Assembly (NCBI GenBank): GCA_003641345.1
Contig: QNAD01000080.1
Span: 1 to 8,248 of the forward strand
DNA from: Candidatus Zixiibacteriota bacterium
GTDB taxonomy: Bacteria; Zixibacteria; MSB-5A5; GN15; FEB-12
Reading direction: 5' to 3'
Length of the DNA: 8,248 bases
Under the pieces are notes generated by a model. The model was not told the DNA's origin and did no database searches. It saw nothing but the letters and a program-made list of their open reading frames with translations. Positions within the stretch are counted from its first letter, which is position 1, and each line of letters starts with the position of its first letter. Shown here one piece after another: positions 1 through 6,857 of this stretch. Both the position numbers and the translations under genes were made by a program.

Positions 1-113
1 GGGGGGTATCAAGTATTATTTTATCAATTTCCTTAAAAAAGAAATATTAGTACGTCTGTGTTTTGATAAGTAAGTTTATTTGATAGAAAATTTGATATCT
101 ATTTTTGTATAAT

Positions 114-147
114 GGGATATCAATTAATCGTTGATATCCCTTTTTTT
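114..147 (+). terminator. Intrinsic (Rho-independent) terminator of an upstream gene
   Basis: A perfect 10-bp inverted repeat, GGGATATCAA (114-123) and TTGATATCCC (131-140), encloses a 7-base loop and is followed directly by seven T residues (141-147). This is the classic hairpin plus U-tract. It works only for rightward transcription, because on the opposite strand the hairpin is followed by ATTATAC rather than a T-run. It therefore ends a transcript entering from left of the window and insulates the cluster that starts at 254. The gene it serves is not visible with confidence. Confidence 0.88.
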
Positions 148-157
148 ATCATTAATA

Positions 158-187
158 TTGAATAATGCAATAATTGTAGAGTATTTT
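158..187 (+). promoter_or_regulatory. Weak candidate sigma-70-type promoter for the cluster
   Basis: Between the terminator and the first start codon there are about 106 bases that should contain the operon promoter. The best pair I can see is TTGAAT (158-163) and TATTTT (182-187), 18 bases apart. Each matches the -35/-10 consensus at four of six positions. In DNA this AT-rich such matches arise easily by chance, so this is only a placement guess. The existence of a promoter somewhere in 148-240 is more secure, because a strong terminator lies just upstream. Confidence 0.25.
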
Positions 188-241
188 ACTTAAGTTGTGC
201 TGAAACATTTGATTTTAAACATCGTAATGAAGTTAAGTACT

Positions 242-247
242 AAGGAG
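242..247 (+). promoter_or_regulatory. Shine-Dalgarno site of the YIP1-family gene
   Basis: AAGGAG lies 6 bases before the ATG at 254 and fixes that start. The same 11 bases, AAGGAGTAAAC, recur at 967-977 before the TolC-family gene, so the first two genes share nearly identical initiation regions. Confidence 0.8.
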
Positions 248-253
248 TAAACA

Positions 254-964
254 ATGGAACGGGATAATAGCGTGGAATCTATTTCAGTGATGCCGACAAA
301 AAATTATTCAATTGGTGGATTGTTTGAAGTGTTTTATAATCCTTCGAAATTGTTTGGTAATGTAAATTATAACCCGAAAGTTTTAGTTCCGTATTTTGTT
401 TATGGAATTTTGATGTTTTTGTTTTTTTATGTAACTGCTGATTATGTTGTAAAGATGCAAATGGAGTCACCAAGTTTTCAACAACGCTTTGAAAATGGTA
501 TGCCTACCAATATGACTGATTTGATGAAATATAATGTGATTATATTTGGGACTTTATTGTCATTGATTATTCCAATAATATCGACCGGTTTTGCAATATT
601 TTTTGGAAATTTTATTTATGGGGTAAAAGAGAACTTTAAAAAAGTTTTTTCAGTTGTTATTTTTAGTGCATTTATTATTGCTGTTGGGAAAATAATTGTG
701 TTGCCTATGATTCTTGCTAAGGGAAGTGTAATGATTTCACTGTCTCCGGCTATTTTAGTCTCTCATCTGGGAGCGGATTCATTTTTGTATGTTTTATTTT
801 CAAAATTTGATTTATTTATAATATGGGAAATAATAGTTGCCGGGATAGGTTTTTCAATAATTTATAATTTACCTCGCAACAAAGGTTATATGTTATCTGT
901 CTTATCAGTAGGAATGATATCAATTATTCATATATTATATGCAGCTTTTGGAAAGCTGTTATAG
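254..964 (+). CDS. YIP1-family integral membrane protein
   Basis: A 236-residue inner-membrane protein with about five hydrophobic segments (roughly residues 43-62, 94-121, 131-155, 187-204 and 213-232). Two short stretches resemble the Yip1 domain: an N-terminal FYNPSKLF (27-34), fitting the F-x-x-P-x-x-x-F pattern before the first helix, and FDLFIIWEIIVAGIGF (185-200), fitting the D-x-F-x-x-W...G pattern of the fourth helix. About 40 polar residues precede the first helix and there is no cleavable signal. The start is fixed by the AAGGAG at 242-247. It is the first gene of the cluster and ends 15 bases before the TolC-family gene, so it is very probably co-transcribed with the exporter. Bacterial YIP1 proteins have no settled function. 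A role in assembly or membrane placement of the exporter is inference from position only. The family call is by motif recognition, not a search. Confidence 0.75.
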   Translation: MERDNSVESISVMPTKNYSIGGLFEVFYNPSKLFGNVNYNPKVLVPYFVYGILMFLFFYVTADYVVKMQMESPSFQQRFENGMPTNMTDLMKYNVIIFGTLLSLIIPIISTGFAIFFGNFIYGVKENFKKVFSVVIFSAFIIAVGKIIVLPMILAKGSVMISLSPAILVSHLGADSFLYVLFSKFDLFIIWEIIVAGIGFSIIYNLPRNKGYMLSVLSVGMISIIHILYAAFGKLL

Positions 965-966
965 CA

Positions 967-972
967 AAGGAG
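967..972 (+). promoter_or_regulatory. Shine-Dalgarno site of the TolC-family gene
   Basis: AAGGAG lies 7 bases before the ATG at 980, immediately after the TAG stop of the preceding gene. It supports the chosen start and independent translation of the channel gene within the polycistronic message. Confidence 0.8.
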
Positions 973-979
973 TAAACGA

Positions 980-2290
980 ATGAAGTTTTTTACGGTCAAA
1001 ATTCTTGTAGTTGCCTTGACCCTAACTGTTTTAATGGCTGGAAATATTTATTCTCAGGAGTTGACTTTAAATGATTGCATTGAGATAGCTTTACAAAAAA
1101 GAGCATCAATCATTGCCGCTTATGGTTCCGAAGATAGAGCTAAAGCTGACAAAAGGGCAGCTCTTGGTGCTTTTCTGCCAAGATTAAATGCTTCCTATGG
1201 TTACAGCAAATCAAACACGACAGACATTGAAACGACAATAAATAATGTGACAGCTACTCAAGAAGATCAAGATCGAACCAGTAAATCAATGAATCTTAAC
1301 GCCAGTATGTGGGCGTTTAGTCTTCCAACTGTATTTAATTATTTCGGAGCATCGGTTGACCGTGAAAAAGCATCTCTTGATGTTTTAAATTCTGAACTGG
1401 ATTTAATTTTTTCTGTAAAAACTTCATATTATGCATATTTAGCAACGGAACAAAATGTTACGGTTCAAAAGGAAGCAGTTAAACGAAGTGAAGAGCAGTT
1501 GAAATTGATAGAATCAAAATATGAACTTGGTTCAGCCGCCAAATCTGATGTGTTAAAGCAAAAAGTCCAATATGGTAATGATAGATTGAGTTTGCTTTCT
1601 GCTGAAAATTCTGTTGATGAAACTAAATCTTCATTGGCTTATACTATAGGTCTTGACCCAAACAGTGATCCTAAATTTTCATCGAATTTTATAGAAGTAG
1701 ATTATGATGGCAATCTAAATGATGCTATGCAATACGGGCTTGATAACCACCCAGGTTTATTGTCAGCTTACAAATTGGTTGATGCATCGGGTTATGCCGT
1801 GAAATCACGTAAGGCAGAATACTTGCCACGAGTATCTTTAACTGGTTCTATGAATTGGAATGAAAGTACCGAAGGCGATACAATTACTTATGATTTTTCA
1901 TCAAAATCTAAATCAATAGGTTTTAATGTTAGTTGGAATATTTTTGATGGGTTTAACCGTGAAAGGAATATTGCAATTGCTAAAATTGGTCAGAATAATG
2001 CTAAAGCAAATTTAGCTGATACCCGTAATTTTGTTGCCAAAGAAATTAAAACTGCATTTTTAGAAATTGAACGGCTGAAAAAACAAAAAATGGTATCTCA
2101 GGAGAATGTTGACGCATCCGAAGAGGATTTACGCATTCAACAGGAAAAATATGATTTAGGAGCAGCAGCAATTTTAGATTTGTTAAATGCTCAGGTATCT
2201 TTAAAACAGGCACAAGTATCGCTTATTGGAGCGGAATTTGATTTCAATTTAGCTGTTTCTCGCTTAAACAAAGCGATGGGTAAACGGTAA
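980..2290 (+). CDS. TolC-family outer-membrane efflux channel
   Basis: A 436-residue outer-membrane efflux protein, the usual length for the family. Residues 1-25 are a signal peptide (basic MKFFTVK, then a hydrophobic core, probable cleavage near YS/QE). The mature protein begins with ELTLNDCIEIALQKR, the typical TolC-family opening in which a TL-x-x-x-(I/V)-x-x-AL helix starts the first repeat. Two long heptad-rich helical regions (about 150-215 and 360-430) correspond to the two halves of the periplasmic tunnel. The C-terminus (LAVSRLNKAMGKR) has the family's ending with Leu and Gly near the terminus. Three such chains would form a barrel in the outer membrane with an alpha-helical tunnel docking onto the adaptor encoded 20 bases downstream. 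It provides the exit duct of the tripartite exporter. Cys33 in the first helix is unusual for the position but no essential residue appears missing. The specific substrate is unknown. Confidence 0.93.
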   Translation: MKFFTVKILVVALTLTVLMAGNIYSQELTLNDCIEIALQKRASIIAAYGSEDRAKADKRAALGAFLPRLNASYGYSKSNTTDIETTINNVTATQEDQDRTSKSMNLNASMWAFSLPTVFNYFGASVDREKASLDVLNSELDLIFSVKTSYYAYLATEQNVTVQKEAVKRSEEQLKLIESKYELGSAAKSDVLKQKVQYGNDRLSLLSAENSVDETKSSLAYTIGLDPNSDPKFSSNFIEVDYDGNLNDAMQYGLDNHPGLLSAYKLVDASGYAVKSRKAEYLPRVSLTGSMNWNESTEGDTITYDFSSKSKSIGFNVSWNIFDGFNRERNIAIAKIGQNNAKANLADTRNFVAKEIKTAFLEIERLKKQKMVSQENVDASEEDLRIQQEKYDLGAAAILDLLNAQVSLKQAQVSLIGAEFDFNLAVSRLNKAMGKR

Positions 2291-2297
2291 ATTTTCA

Positions 2298-2305
2298 GGG
2301 GAAGG
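2298..2305 (+). promoter_or_regulatory. Shine-Dalgarno site of the adaptor gene
   Basis: A purine-rich GGGGAAGG sits in the 20-base gap between the channel and adaptor genes. Its GGGGA part is 8 bases, and its GAAGG part 5 bases, from the ATG at 2311, supporting that start. Confidence 0.6.
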
Positions 2306-2310
2306 TTTAA

Positions 2311-3615
2311 ATGAATAAGAAAAAAGTATTTTTGTTTATTGGGATTGGCATCGTTGTTGTCGCTGTTGTAGTTATGAATCTAACTATGAATACTTCTAAT
2401 GCTACTTTGGTACAGTCTGAAATAGTTAAGACAAGAGATATTGTTGAAACAGTTTCAGCTTCAGGCAGGATTCAACCTCGCACAAAAGTTGAAATCACTT
2501 CGGAAATTTCCGGGGAAATTGTTAGTTTGGAGGTTGGCGAAGGTGATTTTGTGAATGTGGGCGATTTGTTGGTTGTTCTGGATACGGTACAATTACAATC
2601 TGATGTTGACCAAGCAAGATATGCTATGTCGGAAATTACTGCAAGATTAAACGGTTATAAAGCATCGCTTGATCAAACCAAAAAAGAGTATGAAATACAG
2701 AAAAAGTTATTTGAAAAAGATCACACCTCAGAAACAATTTATGACAATTCTAAATTTGCTTATTTAAACAGTAAATCTAATTATGAAGCGTCTTTGGCAC
2801 AGAAGTCTCAATTGCAATCACGTTTTGAAAAGCAGCTTGATTATTTAAGTAAAGCAAAAATAGTTGCGCCGATGTCAGGAATTATAACTTTTCTGGATTG
2901 TGAAGTTGGTGAGATAGCTGCCGCTCAATCGGCATTTTCACAAGGTAAAACATTAATGATAATTTCTGATTTATCAGTTTTTGAAGTAGAAGTTGAAGTT
3001 GATGAAACAGAGATAAATAAGATAGCTCTAAACCAGAAAACAGATATCGAAGTTGATGCTTTTCCTGATACCACTTTTCCGGGAGAAGTGGTAGAAATAG
3101 GAAATACCGCCTTGCTTTCAGGGATGGGAACATCTGACCAAACGACAAATTTTAGAGTTAAAGTTGTCTTTAGTGACCCAAATGTGAAAATTCGTCCTGG
3201 TATGTCGGCTACGGTTGAGATAACTTCCGATGAACGTAGCAATGTTTTATCTGTTCCATATAGTGCGATTGTTATGCGGAATTATGACCTTGACTCTCTT
3301 GAAAGAGTTCGCGCAAGTGAAGAATCAGGAACGTCTTTGGCAGTTGATGAAGTTCAGGCTTCGAATGAAGATACTTCAATAGATAATGATTCTGATGAAG
3401 AAGATAATAAAGATATTAAAGGTGTTTTTGTTTTTAGGGATGGCAAAGCCAGATTTGTACAAATAGAAACCGGAATTGCTGACAGAAAAAATATCGAAAT
3501 AAGTTCTGGTTTGGAAGAAGGTGATTCAGTCATTGCCGGACCTTATAGGGTTTTAAGGACTGTTAAAGATGGCGATGACATTCAAGCTGAAAAAAAGAAA
3601 GCTGAGAATAAATGA
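2311..3615 (+). CDS. MacA/HlyD-type periplasmic adaptor (membrane fusion protein)
   Basis: A 434-residue periplasmic adaptor anchored by one N-terminal helix (about 6-26) after a short basic MNKKK. The order is typical of MacA-like proteins: first half of the lipoyl domain (about 60-91, with [19 protein letters not shown]), a coiled-coil hairpin (about 92-175), second lipoyl half (about 182-202, [16 protein letters not shown]), a beta-barrel domain (about 222-308, with GxVxxIG and [12 protein letters not shown]), and a membrane-proximal domain (about 309-330 and 370-425, ending VKDGDDI). It would bridge the permeases to the TolC-family tunnel. An acidic low-complexity stretch (about 326-370) interrupts the last domain and is reported as a finding. 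Its stop overlaps the ATPase start by four bases (ATGA), implying translational coupling. It is most like adaptors partnered with MacB-type pumps, which fits the neighbours. The cargo is unknown and I do not assign a macrolide-export role. Confidence 0.92.
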   Translation: MNKKKVFLFIGIGIVVVAVVVMNLTMNTSNATLVQSEIVKTRDIVETVSASGRIQPRTKVEITSEISGEIVSLEVGEGDFVNVGDLLVVLDTVQLQSDVDQARYAMSEITARLNGYKASLDQTKKEYEIQKKLFEKDHTSETIYDNSKFAYLNSKSNYEASLAQKSQLQSRFEKQLDYLSKAKIVAPMSGIITFLDCEVGEIAAAQSAFSQGKTLMIISDLSVFEVEVEVDETEINKIALNQKTDIEVDAFPDTTFPGEVVEIGNTALLSGMGTSDQTTNFRVKVVFSDPNVKIRPGMSATVEITSDERSNVLSVPYSAIVMRNYDLDSLERVRASEESGTSLAVDEVQASNEDTSIDNDSDEEDNKDIKGVFVFRDGKARFVQIETGIADRKNIEISSGLEEGDSVIAGPYRVLRTVKDGDDIQAEKKKAENK

Positions 3616-4319
3616 CTCTAATTAAAACAGAAAATCTTTGGAAGACTTACACTATGGGGTCTGAGAAAGTTCATGCTCTTAGTGGTGTTACGATTGATAT
3701 TAAACAAGGAGAATATCTGGCTATAATGGGTCCCTCAGGGTCGGGCAAGTCAACTCTTATGAATTTGATTGGCTGTCTTGATACGCCTACTCAGGGAATG
3801 TTTCACTTGAACGAAAGAAATGTCAGCAGTATGAATGATGATGAGTTGGCTAATATTCGTAATCGTGAAATCGGATTTGTCTTTCAAACATTTAATTTAT
3901 TACCTCGGGCTACTGCTTTGCATAATGTAGAACTACCATTAATTTATAATGGTACTCCAGCGGCGGAAAGACTTGAAATGGCAAAAATAGCTTTGGGGAA
4001 AGTTGAACTTGAAGATAGGATGTATCATAAACCGAGCGAGTTATCCGGCGGTCAAAGGCAGAGAGTTGCTATTGCAAGAGCCTTGGTTAATAATCCATCG
4101 CTTATATTAGCCGATGAACCAACTGGTAATCTTGACAGTAAAACATCGGTGGAGATAATGAAATTACTTAATAATCTTCATGATCAAGGAAATACGATTA
4201 TTATCGTTACTCATGAACGGGATATTGCTAATCATGCTAATCGAGTTCTTTCAATTCTTGATGGTAAAATAGATAAAGATGAAATTATCAAAGTAAACCA
4301 AAGAAATGGTGTCCATTAA
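3612..4319 (+). CDS. MacB/LolD-type ABC transporter ATP-binding protein
   Basis: A 235-residue stand-alone nucleotide-binding subunit that hydrolyses ATP to drive the pump from the cytoplasmic face. All catalytic elements are intact: aromatic A-loop Tyr13, Walker [10 protein letters not shown] (40-48), Q-loop Gln92 (in [10 protein letters not shown]), signature LSGGQ (144-148), Walker B LILADE (164-169), D-loop NLD (173-175) and switch His201. The [10 protein letters not shown] wording and FQxFNLLP loop are hallmarks of the MacB/LolD/FtsE group. The protein ends soon after the H-loop region with no fused membrane domain, unlike E. coli MacB. Its ATG overlaps the adaptor TGA by four bases and it ends 5 bases before the first permease, so its partners are almost certainly the two permeases that follow. 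LolD-like lipoprotein transfer is the main alternative, but the adaptor and TolC-family channel in the same operon favour export. Confidence 0.95.
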   Translation: MTLIKTENLWKTYTMGSEKVHALSGVTIDIKQGEYLAIMGPSGSGKSTLMNLIGCLDTPTQGMFHLNERNVSSMNDDELANIRNREIGFVFQTFNLLPRATALHNVELPLIYNGTPAAERLEMAKIALGKVELEDRMYHKPSELSGGQRQRVAIARALVNNPSLILADEPTGNLDSKTSVEIMKLLNNLHDQGNTIIIVTHERDIANHANRVLSILDGKIDKDEIIKVNQRNGVH

Positions 4320-4324
4320 ATAAA

Positions 4325-5548
4325 ATGGTAATTGGTTCTATATTTAAAATTGCGTTTCAGTCTTTACTCGCAAATCGACTACGCTCCGGTTTGACTTTGT
4401 TAGGAGTTGTTATAGGAGTAACCTCGGTTATGACTATTATTTCAGCTTTGGAGGGTATGATGGGTGGAGTGGAAAAGCAATTGGATCGTTTAGGACCATC
4501 TACTTTTATTGCCACTACCATGGGTGGGGTAATAACATCTGAAGAACAATTTCGGGAAATGCTAAAAAGAAAACCAATTGATTTGGATTTAGTCGATGAG
4601 ATAAGAGAAGGTTGTGATCTTTGTGAAAAAATTTGCCCTCGTGCTTTTGATCATGCTCAAATAAAATATCGAAATAATTCACTGAATAGAGTATCTGTTT
4701 TAGCTTCAACTTATAATTTTTTGGATATTGTCGATTTTGAAGTTGCTCAGGGGAGATTTCATTCCCACAATGAAGACAACCTACGTAAGCAAGTTGTGTT
4801 TATAGGCGAACAGATTAGGGAAACTCTTTTTTCAGGAGTTGATCCTATTGGTAAAGATTTAAGAGTTGATGGTAAAAAGTATACAATAATTGGTGTTGCT
4901 AAAAAAATGGGTTCGATGTTTGGTCAGAATCGGGATAATTTTGTAATAATTCCTTTTTCTACTTATAAGAAAAATTTTGGTAAACCCAGACGCAATGCAA
5001 ATTATGTAATTAAGGCAAAATCAGTTGAACAATTGGATGAAGCCATGGATCAGGTGCGTCTTATTTTACGTTCCAATAGAAATGTACCATATAATAAGCC
5101 GGATGATTTTACTTTAATAACTGCTGATGCTATTCTTGAGCAATTAAATTCCATAACTAGAATTTTTAGAATGGGCATGGTTGGGATTTCTTCGATTTCG
5201 TTGGTAGTCGGTGGTATTGTTGTCATGAATATTATGATGGTTTCGGTTACTGAGCGAACAAGGGAAATTGGCATTAGAAAGTCTATTGGAGCTAAACAAA
5301 AACATATTTTATTGCAATTCCTGTTTGAAGCTTTAGTTACGACACTGGGAGGAGGGCTATTGGGAACCGTTTCCGGTTTCTTTATTGCGAAGTCATTAGT
5401 GGCGATGATTGATATGGCGATATCACCTTCGATGGTTGCTATCTCTGCCGGATTGATTATATCTACCGGTATTGGATTAGTTTTTGGAATTTATCCAGCT
5501 ATGAAAGCTGCCAGGTTAGACCCTATTAAAGCATTAAGTTACGAGTAA
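4325..5548 (+). CDS. MacB-type ABC transporter permease, first of a pair
   Basis: A 407-residue permease with the MacB layout: a short cytoplasmic amphipathic segment (ANRLRSGLT, 16-24), helix 1 (about 22-42), a large extracytoplasmic core domain (about 45-280), then helices at about 283-306, 332-355 and 371-392. After helix 2 comes the conserved ERTREIGIRKSIGA (310-323), the coupling segment contacting the ATPase. The C-terminus YPAMKAARLDPIKALSYE (390-407) is the standard FtsX-domain ending. It starts 5 bases after the ATPase stop with no clear Shine-Dalgarno box, suggesting translation by coupling. All three cysteines of the protein lie together (97, 100, 104) in the core domain, an oddity discussed separately. 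It probably forms a heterodimer with the following paralogue, though homodimers cannot be excluded. The role is mechanical transmission of ATP-driven motion to the periplasmic adaptor. The transported substrate is unknown. Confidence 0.93.
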   Translation: MVIGSIFKIAFQSLLANRLRSGLTLLGVVIGVTSVMTIISALEGMMGGVEKQLDRLGPSTFIATTMGGVITSEEQFREMLKRKPIDLDLVDEIREGCDLCEKICPRAFDHAQIKYRNNSLNRVSVLASTYNFLDIVDFEVAQGRFHSHNEDNLRKQVVFIGEQIRETLFSGVDPIGKDLRVDGKKYTIIGVAKKMGSMFGQNRDNFVIIPFSTYKKNFGKPRRNANYVIKAKSVEQLDEAMDQVRLILRSNRNVPYNKPDDFTLITADAILEQLNSITRIFRMGMVGISSISLVVGGIVVMNIMMVSVTERTREIGIRKSIGAKQKHILLQFLFEALVTTLGGGLLGTVSGFFIAKSLVAMIDMAISPSMVAISAGLIISTGIGLVFGIYPAMKAARLDPIKALSYE

Positions 5549-5552
5549 TGAA

Positions 5553-6803
5553 ATGATTTTAACCCCTGTTGAAATAAAAGATGCTGTCCTAATGGCACTT
5601 AATTCAGTGAAATCTTCTAAACTGAGGTCATTTTTAACGATTTTAGGTGTGATGATTGGTGTAAGTTCAGTAATTGGTCTAGCATCGATTATTAACGGAC
5701 TTGATGCAGCCTTCAATCAGGAAATAGACGCAATGGGTTCCAATAGTATTATGGTAACTAAGTTTCCTTTTGATGTTGACTATTCACAGCTTTCAGAAGA
5801 AGACAGAAACCGTTCTCCAATTACAATCGGTGAAGCGAAAGCGATTGAAAAAAATTGTTTGCATGTTGATGGAATTTCTCCTCAGAATTATTATTTCAAA
5901 CGCGGTGGAAATGAAGTTAAATATAAAAACAGAAAAGGTAACAATCCTTATCTGATTGGAACTTGGGCTGATTATCTTAAAGTAAATAATTCATCAATTA
6001 TTAAAGGCAGATTTATAACTGCAACCGATGTTCATGTCCGAGCAATGGTTTGTGTCCTTGGTTATAATTTAGCTAAAAGTCTGTTTGAAAATGAAAATCC
6101 AATTGGAAAACCGATTCGAGCCAATGGTAAAGAGTTTGAAGTGATTGGTGTAATGGAAGAGAAGAAATCAACATTAGATGAATCAAATGAAAATAATTAT
6201 GTTTTGATGCCGCTTTCCACTTTTGATAAATTACATCCATGGGAGGAAGAATTATTATTAGTAGTTAAGGCTGATACTTATGAAAATATTGAAATAGCCA
6301 AAGAAGAAATTATTAATACTTTAAGAGTTTATCGGAAAGTACCTTTTAATAAAAGTAATGATTTTGCTTTATCAACTCAGGAGAATTTGAAAGATTTTGT
6401 CGGGAATATTACTGACTATATATATATTGCTATGATTGTAGTTACTTCGGTTGGCCTGATGGTGGGTGGTATTGGGGTGATGAATATCATGTTAGTTTCA
6501 GTAACTGAACGTACAAGGGAAATTGGAATCAGAAAAGCGATTGGTGCTAAAAAATCAAATATTATTATCCAATTTTTAACCGAAGCCGTTTCTCTCTCTG
6601 GTGCTGGTGGTATTATTGGAGTTTTAATTGGAGTTTTTGGAGGGGTTTTAATAAACAATATTTTAGGTTTTCCAATTACAGTCTCAGTTATTTGGATATT
6701 TATCGGATTTTTTGTGTCCGTTACAGTTGGGTTGGTTTCGGGGCTTTATCCGGCTTATAAGGCGGCAAAATTAGACCCCATAGAAGCACTTCATTACGAA
6801 TAG
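5553..6803 (+). CDS. MacB-type ABC transporter permease, second of a pair
   Basis: A 416-residue paralogue of the preceding permease, beginning 4 bases after its stop. It has the same layout: SSKLRSFLTILGVMIGVSS (21-39) leading into helix 1 (about 28-50), an extracytoplasmic core domain (about 52-285), helices at about 289-314, 341-367 and 376-398, the coupling segment ERTREIGIRKAIGA (319-332), and a C-terminal YPAYKAAKLDPIEALHYE (399-416). The two proteins agree almost word for word around the coupling segment and C-terminus but differ widely in the core domain, as expected after an old duplication with divergence of the substrate- or partner-facing parts. Only Cys102 is shared with the cysteine cluster of the first permease; a second cysteine, Cys167, lies elsewhere. 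It likely pairs with the first permease over two copies of the ATPase. It is the last gene clearly belonging to the exporter, and 54 bases separate it from the next gene. Confidence 0.93.
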   Translation: MILTPVEIKDAVLMALNSVKSSKLRSFLTILGVMIGVSSVIGLASIINGLDAAFNQEIDAMGSNSIMVTKFPFDVDYSQLSEEDRNRSPITIGEAKAIEKNCLHVDGISPQNYYFKRGGNEVKYKNRKGNNPYLIGTWADYLKVNNSSIIKGRFITATDVHVRAMVCVLGYNLAKSLFENENPIGKPIRANGKEFEVIGVMEEKKSTLDESNENNYVLMPLSTFDKLHPWEEELLLVVKADTYENIEIAKEEIINTLRVYRKVPFNKSNDFALSTQENLKDFVGNITDYIYIAMIVVTSVGLMVGGIGVMNIMLVSVTERTREIGIRKAIGAKKSNIIIQFLTEAVSLSGAGGIIGVLIGVFGGVLINNILGFPITVSVIWIFIGFFVSVTVGLVSGLYPAYKAAKLDPIEALHYE

Positions 6804-6857
6804 ATATTTAATCTTTTCAAACGTCTTAATATTAAACTGAATATTTTCAGGCTCTCT

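Noticed and set aside
2..73. Open frame from the left edge ending at TAA (71-73), 23 codons, possibly the tail of the gene served by the terminator
   Set aside because: Its position 40 bases before the terminator is attractive, but 23 codons with no recognisable motif are not enough to call a gene, and the other two frames are also open for 11-15 codons.
2882..3242. Reverse-strand open frames inside the adaptor gene (up to 105 codons)
   Set aside because: They lie antisense to a clearly conserved adaptor coding region, have no recognisable domain, and are shadows of its codon pattern.
4613..4639. A true 4Fe-4S ferredoxin site in the first permease
   Set aside because: The canonical motif needs four cysteines (CX2CX2CX3CP). 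Only three are present, the spacing differs, and the site is extracytoplasmic, so cluster binding is not claimed.
6416..6658. Reverse-strand open frame opposite the second permease, and a similar one at 5050-5274 opposite the first
   Set aside because: Both mirror the conserved ERTREIGIRK region and so look alike to each other (both contain PISLVRSVTET), which is simply the antisense reading of a conserved protein motif.
6804..6857. Possible terminator or promoter between the second permease and the GWxTD gene (palindrome TTAATATTAA)
   Set aside because: The palindrome is only AT pairs with no loop and no T-run after it, and I see no convincing -35/-10 pair, so the gap is treated as ordinary operon spacing.
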